A program made the position numbers and the translations under genes. DNA of 64,000 nt from Sulfurimonadaceae bacterium (GTDB taxonomy: Bacteria > Campylobacterota > Campylobacteria > Campylobacterales > Sulfurimonadaceae), in contig JADGDM010000003.1 in assembly GCA_016744905.1 (NCBI GenBank), positions 48,475-112,474 on the forward strand. Direction: 5' to 3'. Position 1 is the stretch's first letter; every line of letters begins with the position of its first letter. Positions 38,497-47,124 of this stretch are shown one piece after another. Under the pieces are notes generated by a model. The model saw only the letters and a program-made list of their open reading frames with translations. It was not told the origin of the DNA and searched no databases.

Positions 38497-39963
38497 ATGA
38501 TTACATGGATGCAAAGACATAGAAAATACCTTGTTGTTACAATCTGGATTTCGAGCATCGCTTTTGTTGGTGCTGGTTTTATGGGTTGGGGACAATATAG
38601 CTACGGTGACAAAGCTGGAGCAATCGCAAAAGTTGGTGAAGTAAGTATTAGTAATGGTGATTTACAAAAATCATATTCTCGTCTATATCAACAGTACAAC
38701 AAAATGTTTCAAGGTAATTTTGATGAAGCACAAGCAAAAAGCTTTGGTCTTCAACAACAAGCATTTAAACAACTTGTAAATCAAGCACTTATCAAAAACA
38801 TGGCACTTGATTATCAACTGCGTGTTAATGATCAAGAGTTATTAGCTGAGATCACTTCTCAAGAGATGTTTTTCGAAAACGGCGCATTTTCAAAAGAGAT
38901 TTACAACACACTACTTTCTCAAAACAATATGACTATGAAAGAGTATGAGTCAGATGTTAGAGACTCTATGTTAATTACGAAAATAATGAAGATGTTCAAT
39001 CCTGAAACACTGGAGTTTGAAAACGAAGCATTAGAGAGTGCCATGTTTATTTCTGATAAAGTAAACTACAAAATCTTAACTTCTGACATGATTTCTATTG
39101 ACGGTTCAAAAGAGGCTGTTAAAGCGTACTGGGAAAATTCTCAAATGAACTACTTGAGTGAAATCAACTATGACATAGAAATTATTAAAACAGCGATTAG
39201 TACTTCATCATTTACAGACACTGAAGTTCAAGAGTTTTATAACATCAATAAAAATGACTACACTGACGCTGAAGGCGCTATCCTTTCTTTAGAGTTGGCT
39301 AAAAGTCAAATAGTAGCGGCATTAAATGAGAAAGCTTCTAATAAAACAGCACTTAAACAGTACATCGCTTTCAAAAAAGCAAAACTGGATGAGAGCACTC
39401 AAACAGAGAAACTAAATATTACACCAAGCAACACTGTATTTGGTTCAGAAATATTTAGTGAAATCGAAGCCTTAAATCTTAGTAAACCGTACTTAAAACC
39501 TCGTAAAATTGATAATGGCTTTGTAACTATCAAACTTATTGCAAAAAATGAAGCAAACCCTAAAACTTTTGAGCAAGCGTACGATTTAGTCAAAGTAGAT
39601 CATGCACGTGATGAAAAGCTTAGAGCACTAGAAGAGATGGCAACAAACTCGGTAAATACATTTAATGGAACAACCACTGGTTTTCTTACTCGTGAAGATG
39701 GCGTAAAGCTTAAAGATTTAAATGCACAAGAATCCGCTCTATTTTTAAACTCACTATTTGAGTCTGAGAAAAAACGTGGAAAGATTGTTATCGATGAAAA
39801 CAAAGTAGTTATTTTTAATATTTTGGAACAAAAGTTGCTTCAAGATTTCAAACATAATCAAGGTTCTACAACCAAGCAGATTAAAAGCGCTATGTTAGAA
39901 GCGGGTTTAATTAAACTGTTAAGTGGACACTATAAAACAGAAAAATTTGTAGAAGGACTCTAA
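38497..39963 (+). CDS. PpiD/SurA-like periplasmic chaperone (SurA_N type)
   Basis: This 488-residue protein has a short cytoplasmic start, one membrane helix (about residues 10-30) and a periplasmic SurA_N-like helical domain: AIAKVGEVSISNGDLQKSYS, then QQQAFKQLVNQALIKNMALD. I do not see a clear parvulin isomerase domain where PpiD would have it. It probably helps fold or escort newly secreted proteins at the inner membrane. ftsA follows after one base, so it heads the ftsA-ftsZ transcript. Confidence 0.8.
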   Translation: MITWMQRHRKYLVVTIWISSIAFVGAGFMGWGQYSYGDKAGAIAKVGEVSISNGDLQKSYSRLYQQYNKMFQGNFDEAQAKSFGLQQQAFKQLVNQALIKNMALDYQLRVNDQELLAEITSQEMFFENGAFSKEIYNTLLSQNNMTMKEYESDVRDSMLITKIMKMFNPETLEFENEALESAMFISDKVNYKILTSDMISIDGSKEAVKAYWENSQMNYLSEINYDIEIIKTAISTSSFTDTEVQEFYNINKNDYTDAEGAILSLELAKSQIVAALNEKASNKTALKQYIAFKKAKLDESTQTEKLNITPSNTVFGSEIFSEIEALNLSKPYLKPRKIDNGFVTIKLIAKNEANPKTFEQAYDLVKVDHARDEKLRALEEMATNSVNTFNGTTTGFLTREDGVKLKDLNAQESALFLNSLFESEKKRGKIVIDENKVVIFNILEQKLLQDFKHNQGSTTKQIKSAMLEAGLIKLLSGHYKTEKFVEGL

Positions 39964-39964
39964 T

Positions 39965-41341
39965 TTGAGTAAAACTGTCTTAGCCATCGACGTTGGTTCA
40001 ACTAAAATCTGTGCAATTATTGCAGATATTGATGAAGACAATAATATCAAAATTACTGGTGCAGGTACCACTAAAGCTCAAGGGCTTAAGAAAGGTAGCA
40101 TCACAAATATTGATTTGGCTTCTAAGTCGATTAAGTCAGCTATTGCTGATGCTAAGAGAGTTGCTGGCGTTGACCTTAAACGCGCCACCGTCTCTATCTC
40201 TGGTGCTTATACTAAGAGCTTAAACTCAAGTGGGATTGTTAATATCCCAAACAAAGAGATCAGCGTTAAAGAGATCAGTCGTGTTATGAACACCTCTTTA
40301 TACAATGCCAATATCCCTAATGAGTATGAGGTTTTACATAACCTACCATTTAATTTTAAAGCGGATGAGCAAGATTTTATCGAAGATCCTCTGGGTATGA
40401 ATGCTTCACGTCTTGAAGTTGAAACCCATATCATCACCACACAAAAGTCAAATATCAACAATCTTAAAAAAGCAGTACGTGCTGCAGGTGTTGAAGTTGA
40501 AAACATTATCCTTAGTGGCTATGCCTCAGCTATTTCTACACTAAGTAGTGATGAAAAAGAGTTGGGTGTTGCTGTTATTGATATCGGTGGAAGTACAAGT
40601 AATCTTGTTATTCATGCAGGTAACTCTATCCGTTACAATGACTTTTTAGGTGTAGGTTCAAATCACATTACCAACGATCTTTCTATGGCTTTACACACTC
40701 CATTAAATATTGCAGATGAAGTTAAGATGAAATATGGTTCACTTCATGCACCAAGTAATGATCTTATTGAACTTCCTATTATCGGTGATATTGAATCAAC
40801 CCATGAAGTCTCTTTAGAAGTTGTACACAATGTTATCTACGCTCGTGTGGAAGAGACTTTAATGATTGTTGCACAATCTATTGAAAAAAGTGGACTTAAA
40901 GATCAACTAGGAGCAGGGATTGTCTTAACAGGTGGATTTAGTCGCATTGATGGCATTCGCGAGTTAGCCGTGGCAATTTTTGACAATATGCCCGTACGTT
41001 TAGCAAAACCAAATGAAGTAGATGGTCTTTTTGACACACTACAACATCCAGAGTTTTCAAGTGTTATTGGTCTGGTTAAATACGAGGCAAATAACTTTTC
41101 TCGTTATGAATTTGATATCAACAAACGTATGCGTCATTCAAATGAAGAGTATGTGTATGAAGACAATGTGGTTCTTCAAGATATTGCATCTGTATCAGAT
41201 GAATTTCCAACACCTGTTGAAGAAGAAGAGAACAACATCAAAGAAACTTTAGCGACTATTCCACAAAAGAAAAAGTCAGCTAAGGGTGATGAGGCAAGTG
41301 TATTTTCCAAGTTTTGGAACTGGGCGACACAACTGTTTTAA
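39965..41341 (+). CDS. ftsA: Cell division protein FtsA
   Basis: This 458-residue actin-like ATPase has phosphate-1 AIDVGSTKICAII at the start, the 1C subdomain after residue 85, phosphate-2 VIDIGGSTSNLVI (about 205) and the adenosine loop VLTGGFSRIDGI (about 325). The C-terminus ends in an amphipathic helix (SVFSKFWNWATQLF), the membrane anchor. It ties FtsZ filaments to the membrane. The start codon is TTG. The 60-residue acidic linker before the helix is longer than in E. coli. Confidence 0.97.
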   Translation: MSKTVLAIDVGSTKICAIIADIDEDNNIKITGAGTTKAQGLKKGSITNIDLASKSIKSAIADAKRVAGVDLKRATVSISGAYTKSLNSSGIVNIPNKEISVKEISRVMNTSLYNANIPNEYEVLHNLPFNFKADEQDFIEDPLGMNASRLEVETHIITTQKSNINNLKKAVRAAGVEVENIILSGYASAISTLSSDEKELGVAVIDIGGSTSNLVIHAGNSIRYNDFLGVGSNHITNDLSMALHTPLNIADEVKMKYGSLHAPSNDLIELPIIGDIESTHEVSLEVVHNVIYARVEETLMIVAQSIEKSGLKDQLGAGIVLTGGFSRIDGIRELAVAIFDNMPVRLAKPNEVDGLFDTLQHPEFSSVIGLVKYEANNFSRYEFDINKRMRHSNEEYVYEDNVVLQDIASVSDEFPTPVEEEENNIKETLATIPQKKKSAKGDEASVFSKFWNWATQLF

Positions 41342-41390
41342 GAAGAATATAGTAGTAATTAAATAATTTAGAAATTTTGAGGAGTGTGAG

Positions 41391-42515
41391 ATGAGTGAAA
41401 GTTATACAATAGAAGAAGCAGAAACATTAAGTGGAGCAAGAATCGTAGCTGTTGGTGTTGGCGGCGGCGGTGGTAACATGGTTGGCCACATGATGAAAGA
41501 GGGTGTAGAAGGTATTGAGATGATCATTGCCAATACTGATGCACAAGTACTTAACGAAGCAGCTCAAGCAACAAAAATTCAGTTAGGTGCAAAACTAACT
41601 AAGGGTCTTGGTGCAGGAATGAAGCCTCATGTTGGTAAAGATTCTGCCTTAGAGAACTATGAAGAGATTCGTATTGCCCTTGAAGGTGCTGATATCGTAT
41701 TTATCGCTGCTGGTCTTGGTGGTGGTACGGGTACTGGTGCGGCTCCAGTTATCGCACAAATCGCAAAAGAGGTTGGCGCGCTAACCATCTCTGTCGTCAC
41801 AAAACCTTTCAAATTTGAAGGTAAAAAACGTATGAAATTGGCAGAAGAAGGCTTAGAAGAGCTGAAAGCTGAAAGTGATTCTATTGTTGTTATTCCTAAT
41901 GACAAACTTCTATCTATTATTGATCGTAAACTTGGGATGAAAGAGAGCTTCAAAATTGTTGATGCTATTCTTGCTCAAGCGGTAAGTGGAACATCAGGTG
42001 TTATTTTATCTTCTGGAGAAAATGATATCAACCTGGATTTTGCTGACCTTAAAACAGTTATGAGTCATCGTGGTATGGCCTTAATGGGTATGGGTGAGCA
42101 CCAAGGTGAAAACTCTGCTTATGAAGCGATTAAAGGTGCTATCGAGTCTCCTTTACTTGACAATATGTCCATTAATGGAGCGATGGGTGTTTTAGTTCAC
42201 TTTAACATTCATCCAAATTATCCTCTAATGGATATCTCAGAAGCGATGGAAGTTGTTCATGAAAGTGCTCACGAAGAGTCTGAAGTTATCTTTGGAACAT
42301 CAACAGATGAAACTTTACCAGAAGACTTTGTTCGCATCACTTTAGTAGCAACTGGCTTTGAACAGCAAGAAGCTGTTGAAAGTGTAAATGATACAACTTT
42401 TGTAAGTGAAGAACCAGTTCAAAGAGAAATCAGACGTCCACGTTTAATCGTTGGTGGTGATATTTCAGAAGACTATCTAGAAGTTCCAACGTACATGCGT
42501 CAACAAAGAGACTAG
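41391..42515 (+). CDS. ftsZ: Cell division protein FtsZ
   Basis: This 374-residue tubulin-like GTPase has GVGGGGGNMVGHM (about residue 21), the tubulin signature GGGTGTGAAPV (about 111), the T7-loop region near DFADLKTVM and the conserved C-terminal peptide YLEVPTYMRQQ that binds FtsA. It polymerises into the division ring. The ribosome site GAGGAG is well placed. It lies 49 bases after ftsA and 12 bases before the J-domain gene. Confidence 0.98.
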   Translation: MSESYTIEEAETLSGARIVAVGVGGGGGNMVGHMMKEGVEGIEMIIANTDAQVLNEAAQATKIQLGAKLTKGLGAGMKPHVGKDSALENYEEIRIALEGADIVFIAAGLGGGTGTGAAPVIAQIAKEVGALTISVVTKPFKFEGKKRMKLAEEGLEELKAESDSIVVIPNDKLLSIIDRKLGMKESFKIVDAILAQAVSGTSGVILSSGENDINLDFADLKTVMSHRGMALMGMGEHQGENSAYEAIKGAIESPLLDNMSINGAMGVLVHFNIHPNYPLMDISEAMEVVHESAHEESEVIFGTSTDETLPEDFVRITLVATGFEQQEAVESVNDTTFVSEEPVQREIRRPRLIVGGDISEDYLEVPTYMRQQRD

Positions 42516-42527
42516 ACACTCTATACA

Positions 42528-42836
42528 ATGTCCTCACAATCCTCAGAACTCATTAAGGCCAAAACACTCCTTGGCCTACATGATAAAGCAACCCTCAAAG
42601 AAATTAAACTTCGATATAAAAACTTGATGAAAAAATGGCATCCTGACTTAAATGCTAATGACTTAGAAAAAGCAACCCAGATGAGTGCAAAAATAATAGA
42701 TGCTTATAAACTAATCATGGAATATTGTAACGGTTACGAATACAACTTTAAAGAGGAATTTATCACTGATCAGTTTATCTCACCAGAAGATTGGTGGAAT
42801 AAAAAATTTCAAGATGAGAATATGACACGCTCATGA
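42528..42836 (+). CDS. Small J-domain protein
   Basis: Nearly all of this 102-residue protein is a J domain: AKTLLGLHDKATLKEIKLRY, then the HPD tripeptide in KKWHPDLNAND (about residue 37) and helix IV. An intact HPD means it can stimulate a DnaK-type ATPase. No glycine-rich, zinc-finger or substrate domain is present. Its stop overlaps the start of the polytopic membrane protein gene (ATGA), so the two are made together and may cooperate. The client is unknown. Confidence 0.88.
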   Translation: MSSQSSELIKAKTLLGLHDKATLKEIKLRYKNLMKKWHPDLNANDLEKATQMSAKIIDAYKLIMEYCNGYEYNFKEEFITDQFISPEDWWNKKFQDENMTRS

Positions 42837-44059
42837 TTTTGGTACGCAATTCATCTGCGTACTTGCAGTTTTTTATCTTCTCGCTTGCTTTTTTAAGTCT
42901 CGTTTATTATATTGGACTACTACAAGTACGCAGCTTTGACTCTATCTACAATATAGTGATTGTCTTTATTACCATGACACTCATTGCCCCATTTCGTTCT
43001 GTTTTACAAAAAAGAGAGTGTACCATTCAAAACCTATCACAAACAAAAGAGCTTACACGCGTCCTTTTTCTAGGTCTACTACTAATCTCTTTTATCTACC
43101 TACTGCTCTTTATGTTTAATGATATAATCACCACTACTTTTTTTACTCAAAACTTTCCAGAAGCAATGCGTTGGCTTAATAATAGTACCAACCTAGGAAA
43201 ACATACATTTTTCCTTAAATTTCTTATCCTTTTTACGCCTCTTTATCTGCTCTACCTTTTTATCTCTTACCTCAGTTCCAATATGCTTCGTAGCTATAAA
43301 TACGCACTCATTCCTGCACTCTATATTGCTCTTATTATATTTATCCCTATCTTTTCACTTTTTAGCTTTCAGATGTCCGAACTGCGTACATTTACACTGC
43401 TTCAGTGGTTAATATCACCCCTTCTCATAGTCTTAGATCTCATTTTACTCTTTTTAGTCATGTTATTGACCTCAGTAGTTTTGTACTTTATCAATCCATT
43501 TTTTATGAAACCCCTTATTAAGGTATTACTCAAAGCAAAAATAGTCTCTAAGATAAAACTTGAAACTGTTGGCTTGTTACTGATTGCATATATTGCTCCA
43601 TTTTTACTTATTTGGGCACTGATCAATACCTTACATATTGATATTTACTTTTTTCACGCCTTAGAATATATAAGTGTTTCCGTATCTACTATATATATAT
43701 CTTTAAGTATTATGCTCATATTTTTACTGATATCACTGCCTTCAGTGTATTTTCTTTTTAACGTACTGCTTAGCTACTTTTTTAAACATAAATATCTGTT
43801 AACTATTTTAACCGTAATATCTACATTTAGTTTTTACACTTCTTTGGGATATCATAAATATAATAGTCAATCTTATGAAAATATTCATCAAGATATACAA
43901 GCGTCTCAATCACATATAAGGGATTATTTTTGTGCACTAAAAAGGGAAAATATAGAAGAAGCTATAGGAACAGAAAAGAGTACTGACCTACAAGGGTATA
44001 GAGGATGTCAAAGTTTTACCGAAGATTCTAAAATAGAGTATCAAGGATTTGATTTTTAA
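42833..44059 (+). CDS. Polytopic membrane protein of unknown function
   Basis: This 408-residue protein has about nine to ten predicted membrane helices between residues 10 and 345 and a soluble C-terminal tail of about 60 residues containing two cysteines (YFCALKRENIEEA and GYRGCQSF). I recognise no transporter or enzyme motif. It is translationally coupled to the J-domain gene and lies in the ftsAZ transcript, which suggests an envelope role. Its 3' end overlaps the convergent ftsL-like gene by 32 bases. Confidence 0.7.
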   Translation: MILVRNSSAYLQFFIFSLAFLSLVYYIGLLQVRSFDSIYNIVIVFITMTLIAPFRSVLQKRECTIQNLSQTKELTRVLFLGLLLISFIYLLLFMFNDIITTTFFTQNFPEAMRWLNNSTNLGKHTFFLKFLILFTPLYLLYLFISYLSSNMLRSYKYALIPALYIALIIFIPIFSLFSFQMSELRTFTLLQWLISPLLIVLDLILLFLVMLLTSVVLYFINPFFMKPLIKVLLKAKIVSKIKLETVGLLLIAYIAPFLLIWALINTLHIDIYFFHALEYISVSVSTIYISLSIMLIFLLISLPSVYFLFNVLLSYFFKHKYLLTILTVISTFSFYTSLGYHKYNSQSYENIHQDIQASQSHIRDYFCALKRENIEEAIGTEKSTDLQGYRGCQSFTEDSKIEYQGFDF

Positions 44060-44312
44060 ATTTCATTCCCTCAACCTTCGTTTTAATAATCCTATTTTCC
44101 TCTTTTAATGCATCATACTCACGTTTCAAAACTGAGATATCTCTACTTTTATAGTAGATCTGATTTTGAAGATATATTTTTGGAAAAAGAAAAGTAAAGA
44201 GCAGAGACATCAAAAGTAAAATTGAAAATAGATAACGAAAATCAAGCTTTTTAGAGGGTGCAAGGATCTCTTCTACCTCATCTAATATCTGTGTCTTTTC
44301 ACTTCCATTCAT
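44028..44312 (-). CDS. ftsL: FtsL-like cell division protein
   Basis: This 94-residue bitopic protein has a cytoplasmic start, one membrane helix (YLFSILLLMSLLFTFLFP, about residues 27-45) and a periplasmic coiled-coil (KREYDALKEENRIIKTKVEG). It lies 15 bases downstream of rsmH, exactly where ftsL lies in most bacteria. FtsL with FtsB and FtsQ activates septal peptidoglycan synthesis. Sequence identity of FtsL is always low, so the call rests on topology, size and position; FtsB-like is the alternative. Confidence 0.7.
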   Translation of the reverse strand: MNGSEKTQILDEVEEILAPSKKLDFRYLFSILLLMSLLFTFLFPKIYLQNQIYYKSRDISVLKREYDALKEENRIIKTKVEGMKFKNQILDTLF

Positions 44313-44327
44313 CTGATTATCTACTAT

Positions 44328-45251
44328 TTATCGATTAAGTTGAAAAACTCTAAGTTTGGCAGAGCGACTACGTGGATTCTGCTTCAATTCATCCGCTTGT
44401 GCCATAATAGGTTTTTTACTCACGATCTTACCCTTAGCATTATTATTACCACATTCACAACGCATCATATGCTCATCACAGATACAACGCTTCTGCCAAG
44501 CAACAAATTGCTGTTTTACAATACGGTCTTCAAGAGAGTGAAAAGAGATTATTCCTACACGCGCATGAGGAATATCCGATTCAGAAATGGCCCTTAAAAG
44601 TGCCTTAAGCTCACCGAGCTCGTCATTCACCTCAATGCGAATTGCCTGCATCACTAAAGTAGAGGGATGAATCTTTTTTCCACCATACATCAGAGGCTTA
44701 ATAGAGTCAGAAAGTGCTTTTGCCGACTCAAAAGGTCTGTGTTTAACAATATGTTCTGCTACTATTTTAGCATTGCTCAACTCGCCATATTCTCTTAATA
44801 TAGTTTCTAGTTTATCACCAGAGTAGGTATTAACAACCTCTTTTGCACTGAGTGGTGCATTTTTGTCCATACGCATATCTAAGGTTTCACTCTCATAGGA
44901 GAAGCCTCTATCTTTTTGATCAAGTTGTAAAGAAGAGACGCCAATATCAGCTAAAACACCACAGATTTTTTCAGGATCTATATCTTTCAATATTTCCTGA
45001 ATTATCTTAGAAAAACGCCCTTTTCTAATCTCAGCGCGCTCACCAAATGGGAGAAGACGCTCCATAGAAAAATCAATAGCTGTCTGATCTTGATCAATCC
45101 CAATAAGCTTAATATTTGGATACGCTTCAAGTAACATAGAACTATGACCTGCATATCCAAGCGTACAATCAATAATAATACCATCCTCACAAGGAGTGAA
45201 GGCTTCGATAGTTTCTCGGTACAGTACGGGGATATGGGGGATATTTTGCAT
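44328..45251 (-). CDS. rsmH: 16S rRNA (cytosine1402-N4)-methyltransferase RsmH
   Basis: This 307-residue SAM-dependent enzyme has IPVLYRETIEAF at the start, the SAM motif DCTLGYAGHSSMLLE (about residue 29), LADIGVSSLQLD and SFHSLEDRIVKQQF near residue 219, and ends in NPRSRSAKLRVF, all family hallmarks. It methylates the ribosomal P-site nucleotide C1402. It is followed by ftsL, the conserved order of the dcw cluster. Confidence 0.96.
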   Translation of the reverse strand: MQNIPHIPVLYRETIEAFTPCEDGIIIDCTLGYAGHSSMLLEAYPNIKLIGIDQDQTAIDFSMERLLPFGERAEIRKGRFSKIIQEILKDIDPEKICGVLADIGVSSLQLDQKDRGFSYESETLDMRMDKNAPLSAKEVVNTYSGDKLETILREYGELSNAKIVAEHIVKHRPFESAKALSDSIKPLMYGGKKIHPSTLVMQAIRIEVNDELGELKALLRAISESDIPHARVGIISFHSLEDRIVKQQFVAWQKRCICDEHMMRCECGNNNAKGKIVSKKPIMAQADELKQNPRSRSAKLRVFQLNR

Positions 45252-45304
45252 AGGTATCTTTTTAATTTAAGTGTGAAATTATAATCAAAATAACTAAAAG
45301 GGGT

Positions 45305-46204
45305 CTAAAGCGAAATGCTATTTCCACCATCTTTACGTGAAGCTTCCATCAAGCGTTCTGTAATCATGACAAATTTTTCATGTTCTTGAGATTTTTTATA
45401 TTCACTCACCCCGATGGAGAAAGTGATTTTGGTCTCTAATATTTTTGCATCAGCCACAATACGTTGAATTTTACGTGCCTTTGACTGCGCTGCTTCTATG
45501 GAAGTGTCACTCATTAAAATCACAAACTCCCCACCAAATATTCTTGCCGCAAAATCATTTTTTAAGATATTTTCACCCATTAGTTTTGCCACTTTTGCAA
45601 TAATTTTATCTCCATTGCGGTAACCATAAAGATCATTGATTTTATGCATGTGATCTATCTTAAAATACGCAAGACTTAAACGACTCGGAACATTGACAAT
45701 AGCCTTACACTTCTTTTTTAATGTAGACATAAAATGTAAGCGATTTGGCAAGGAAGTGAGTTGATCAGTGGCTGCAAGTTTAGCCAACTTGCTCTGTTTT
45801 TCTTGGAGTTCTAAAACATATTTTCTAAGTTCTATTTGCGTACGAACACGGGCAATAAGTTCAAGACCATTAAATGGTTTAGAGATATAATCTACCGCTC
45901 CTTCAGCAAAGGCACGAGTAATACTGTCTATATCGTCCATCGCACTGAGAAATATAACAGGAATACCTTTTGTTGATGCATCATCTTTAAGTCGTTTAAT
46001 CACCTCAAAACCATCCATCTGTGGCATGTTGATGTCTAATAAAATAAGATCAAAAGATTTTTTAAATGCTCCATGTAGTGCATCTTTACCATTAGAAGCA
46101 AAAGAGAGTGTATATTTTTCTTCTTCAAGATAACCCATTACTACTTCAATATTGAAACGTTCATCATCAACTATTAAAATATTGAACTGTGAATTATCAA
46201 GCAT
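45305..46204 (-). CDS. Response regulator with degenerate GGDEF domain
   Basis: This 299-residue protein has a receiver domain (residues 1-125; phospho-acceptor Asp in LILLDINMPQMDG, Lys in ISKPFNG) and a GGDEF-type domain (about 145-299; DQLTSLPNRLHF, FKIDHMHKINDLYGYRNGD, TFSIGVSEYK). The active-site loop reads FGGEF (residues 223-227) where GGDEF is expected, so the first glycine and the metal-binding aspartate are replaced. Diguanylate cyclase activity is therefore doubtful; it may bind GTP or act by protein contact. No partner kinase is in the window. Confidence 0.88.
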   Translation of the reverse strand: MLDNSQFNILIVDDERFNIEVVMGYLEEEKYTLSFASNGKDALHGAFKKSFDLILLDINMPQMDGFEVIKRLKDDASTKGIPVIFLSAMDDIDSITRAFAEGAVDYISKPFNGLELIARVRTQIELRKYVLELQEKQSKLAKLAATDQLTSLPNRLHFMSTLKKKCKAIVNVPSRLSLAYFKIDHMHKINDLYGYRNGDKIIAKVAKLMGENILKNDFAARIFGGEFVILMSDTSIEAAQSKARKIQRIVADAKILETKITFSIGVSEYKKSQEHEKFVMITERLMEASRKDGGNSISL

Positions 46205-46233
46205 CTTCTTCTCCTAATAAATAACTTTATTTA

Positions 46234-47124
46234 TTATAGCTCAGCAAGTTGAGAAAACTTTATTAATTTCTCACCTACTCCTGTAATATTTTGAAGATCA
46301 TATATCTCTTCATTATCACTCAAAAATTCTTTCACCTTAGCAAATCCACCATCATCTAGTAGTGCGCTGGCTGTTTCAGGTTTAAGGGCAATCAACATCA
46401 AAGCAGAAGTCGAACTCGCATACTGAGGGATAAATGAATCTTCAATACGCTGTAACTCACTCTCTAGGTTCTCTAACTTTTCTAAGCCATTAATAACATT
46501 GATAATAGCTAAATCTGCATAGCGCGCTATAAGTTTTGAAAGTTCATCCATATCTCGTGGAATAATATATTCCAGTGCATCCAGTTTTGAAGCAATCATA
46601 TAAGATATCAGTGCATTTGCCATATAAGGCAATATATTATCTTCTATCAAACTCGGTGTTGAATCTGCCAAAGTCAAAATAGAAATTTCTAAGCTCAAAG
46701 CTTCTTGAAGTTGATAGTTCAATAGGGATGCAATAGAATTCGTATCTTCAGGTACAGGAAAATTTGTAATCGTATTTTGGTAACGCAAAAAAGCATCCGA
46801 CTCGATATAAGGGTTCTCAATTTCATACAATTCTCTATCAAAAATAATACGGTGATAAATACTCATGTACTCTTTTTTATTATATTCCGTCGTAATAATC
46901 ATCGCTTCTAGCATGATTCCCTCAGATTCAGTGGGAAGGACTAAAGAGAAATACGCATCTTTTTGTAGTAGATTTATACCTGGATATACTTCTTGAAGTA
47001 ACTCGTACACCTTAGACATTTTTTCATTAAATGTTCTGGGTTGAGATAAAATTAGTTTTTTAATATAACTGTTCTCATCAGGGATAAAGAAGAGACTCTC
47101 TATTGGGGGATTTGGATAATTCAT
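46234..47124 (-). CDS. Uncharacterised protein coupled to dbpA
   Basis: This protein of about 296 residues starts at ATG 47124, with GAGGAA upstream and an ATGA overlap with the helicase stop; a GTG-type start at 47145 has no site. It has an N-terminal mixed alpha/beta region (FSLVLPTESEGIMLEAMIIT) and an alpha-helical C-terminal half without membrane segments. I see no catalytic motif. Coupling to dbpA suggests shared expression, not a known shared pathway. Confidence 0.65.
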   Translation of the reverse strand: MNYPNPPIESLFFIPDENSYIKKLILSQPRTFNEKMSKVYELLQEVYPGINLLQKDAYFSLVLPTESEGIMLEAMIITTEYNKKEYMSIYHRIIFDRELYEIENPYIESDAFLRYQNTITNFPVPEDTNSIASLLNYQLQEALSLEISILTLADSTPSLIEDNILPYMANALISYMIASKLDALEYIIPRDMDELSKLIARYADLAIINVINGLEKLENLESELQRIEDSFIPQYASSTSALMLIALKPETASALLDDGGFAKVKEFLSDNEEIYDLQNITGVGEKLIKFSQLAEL

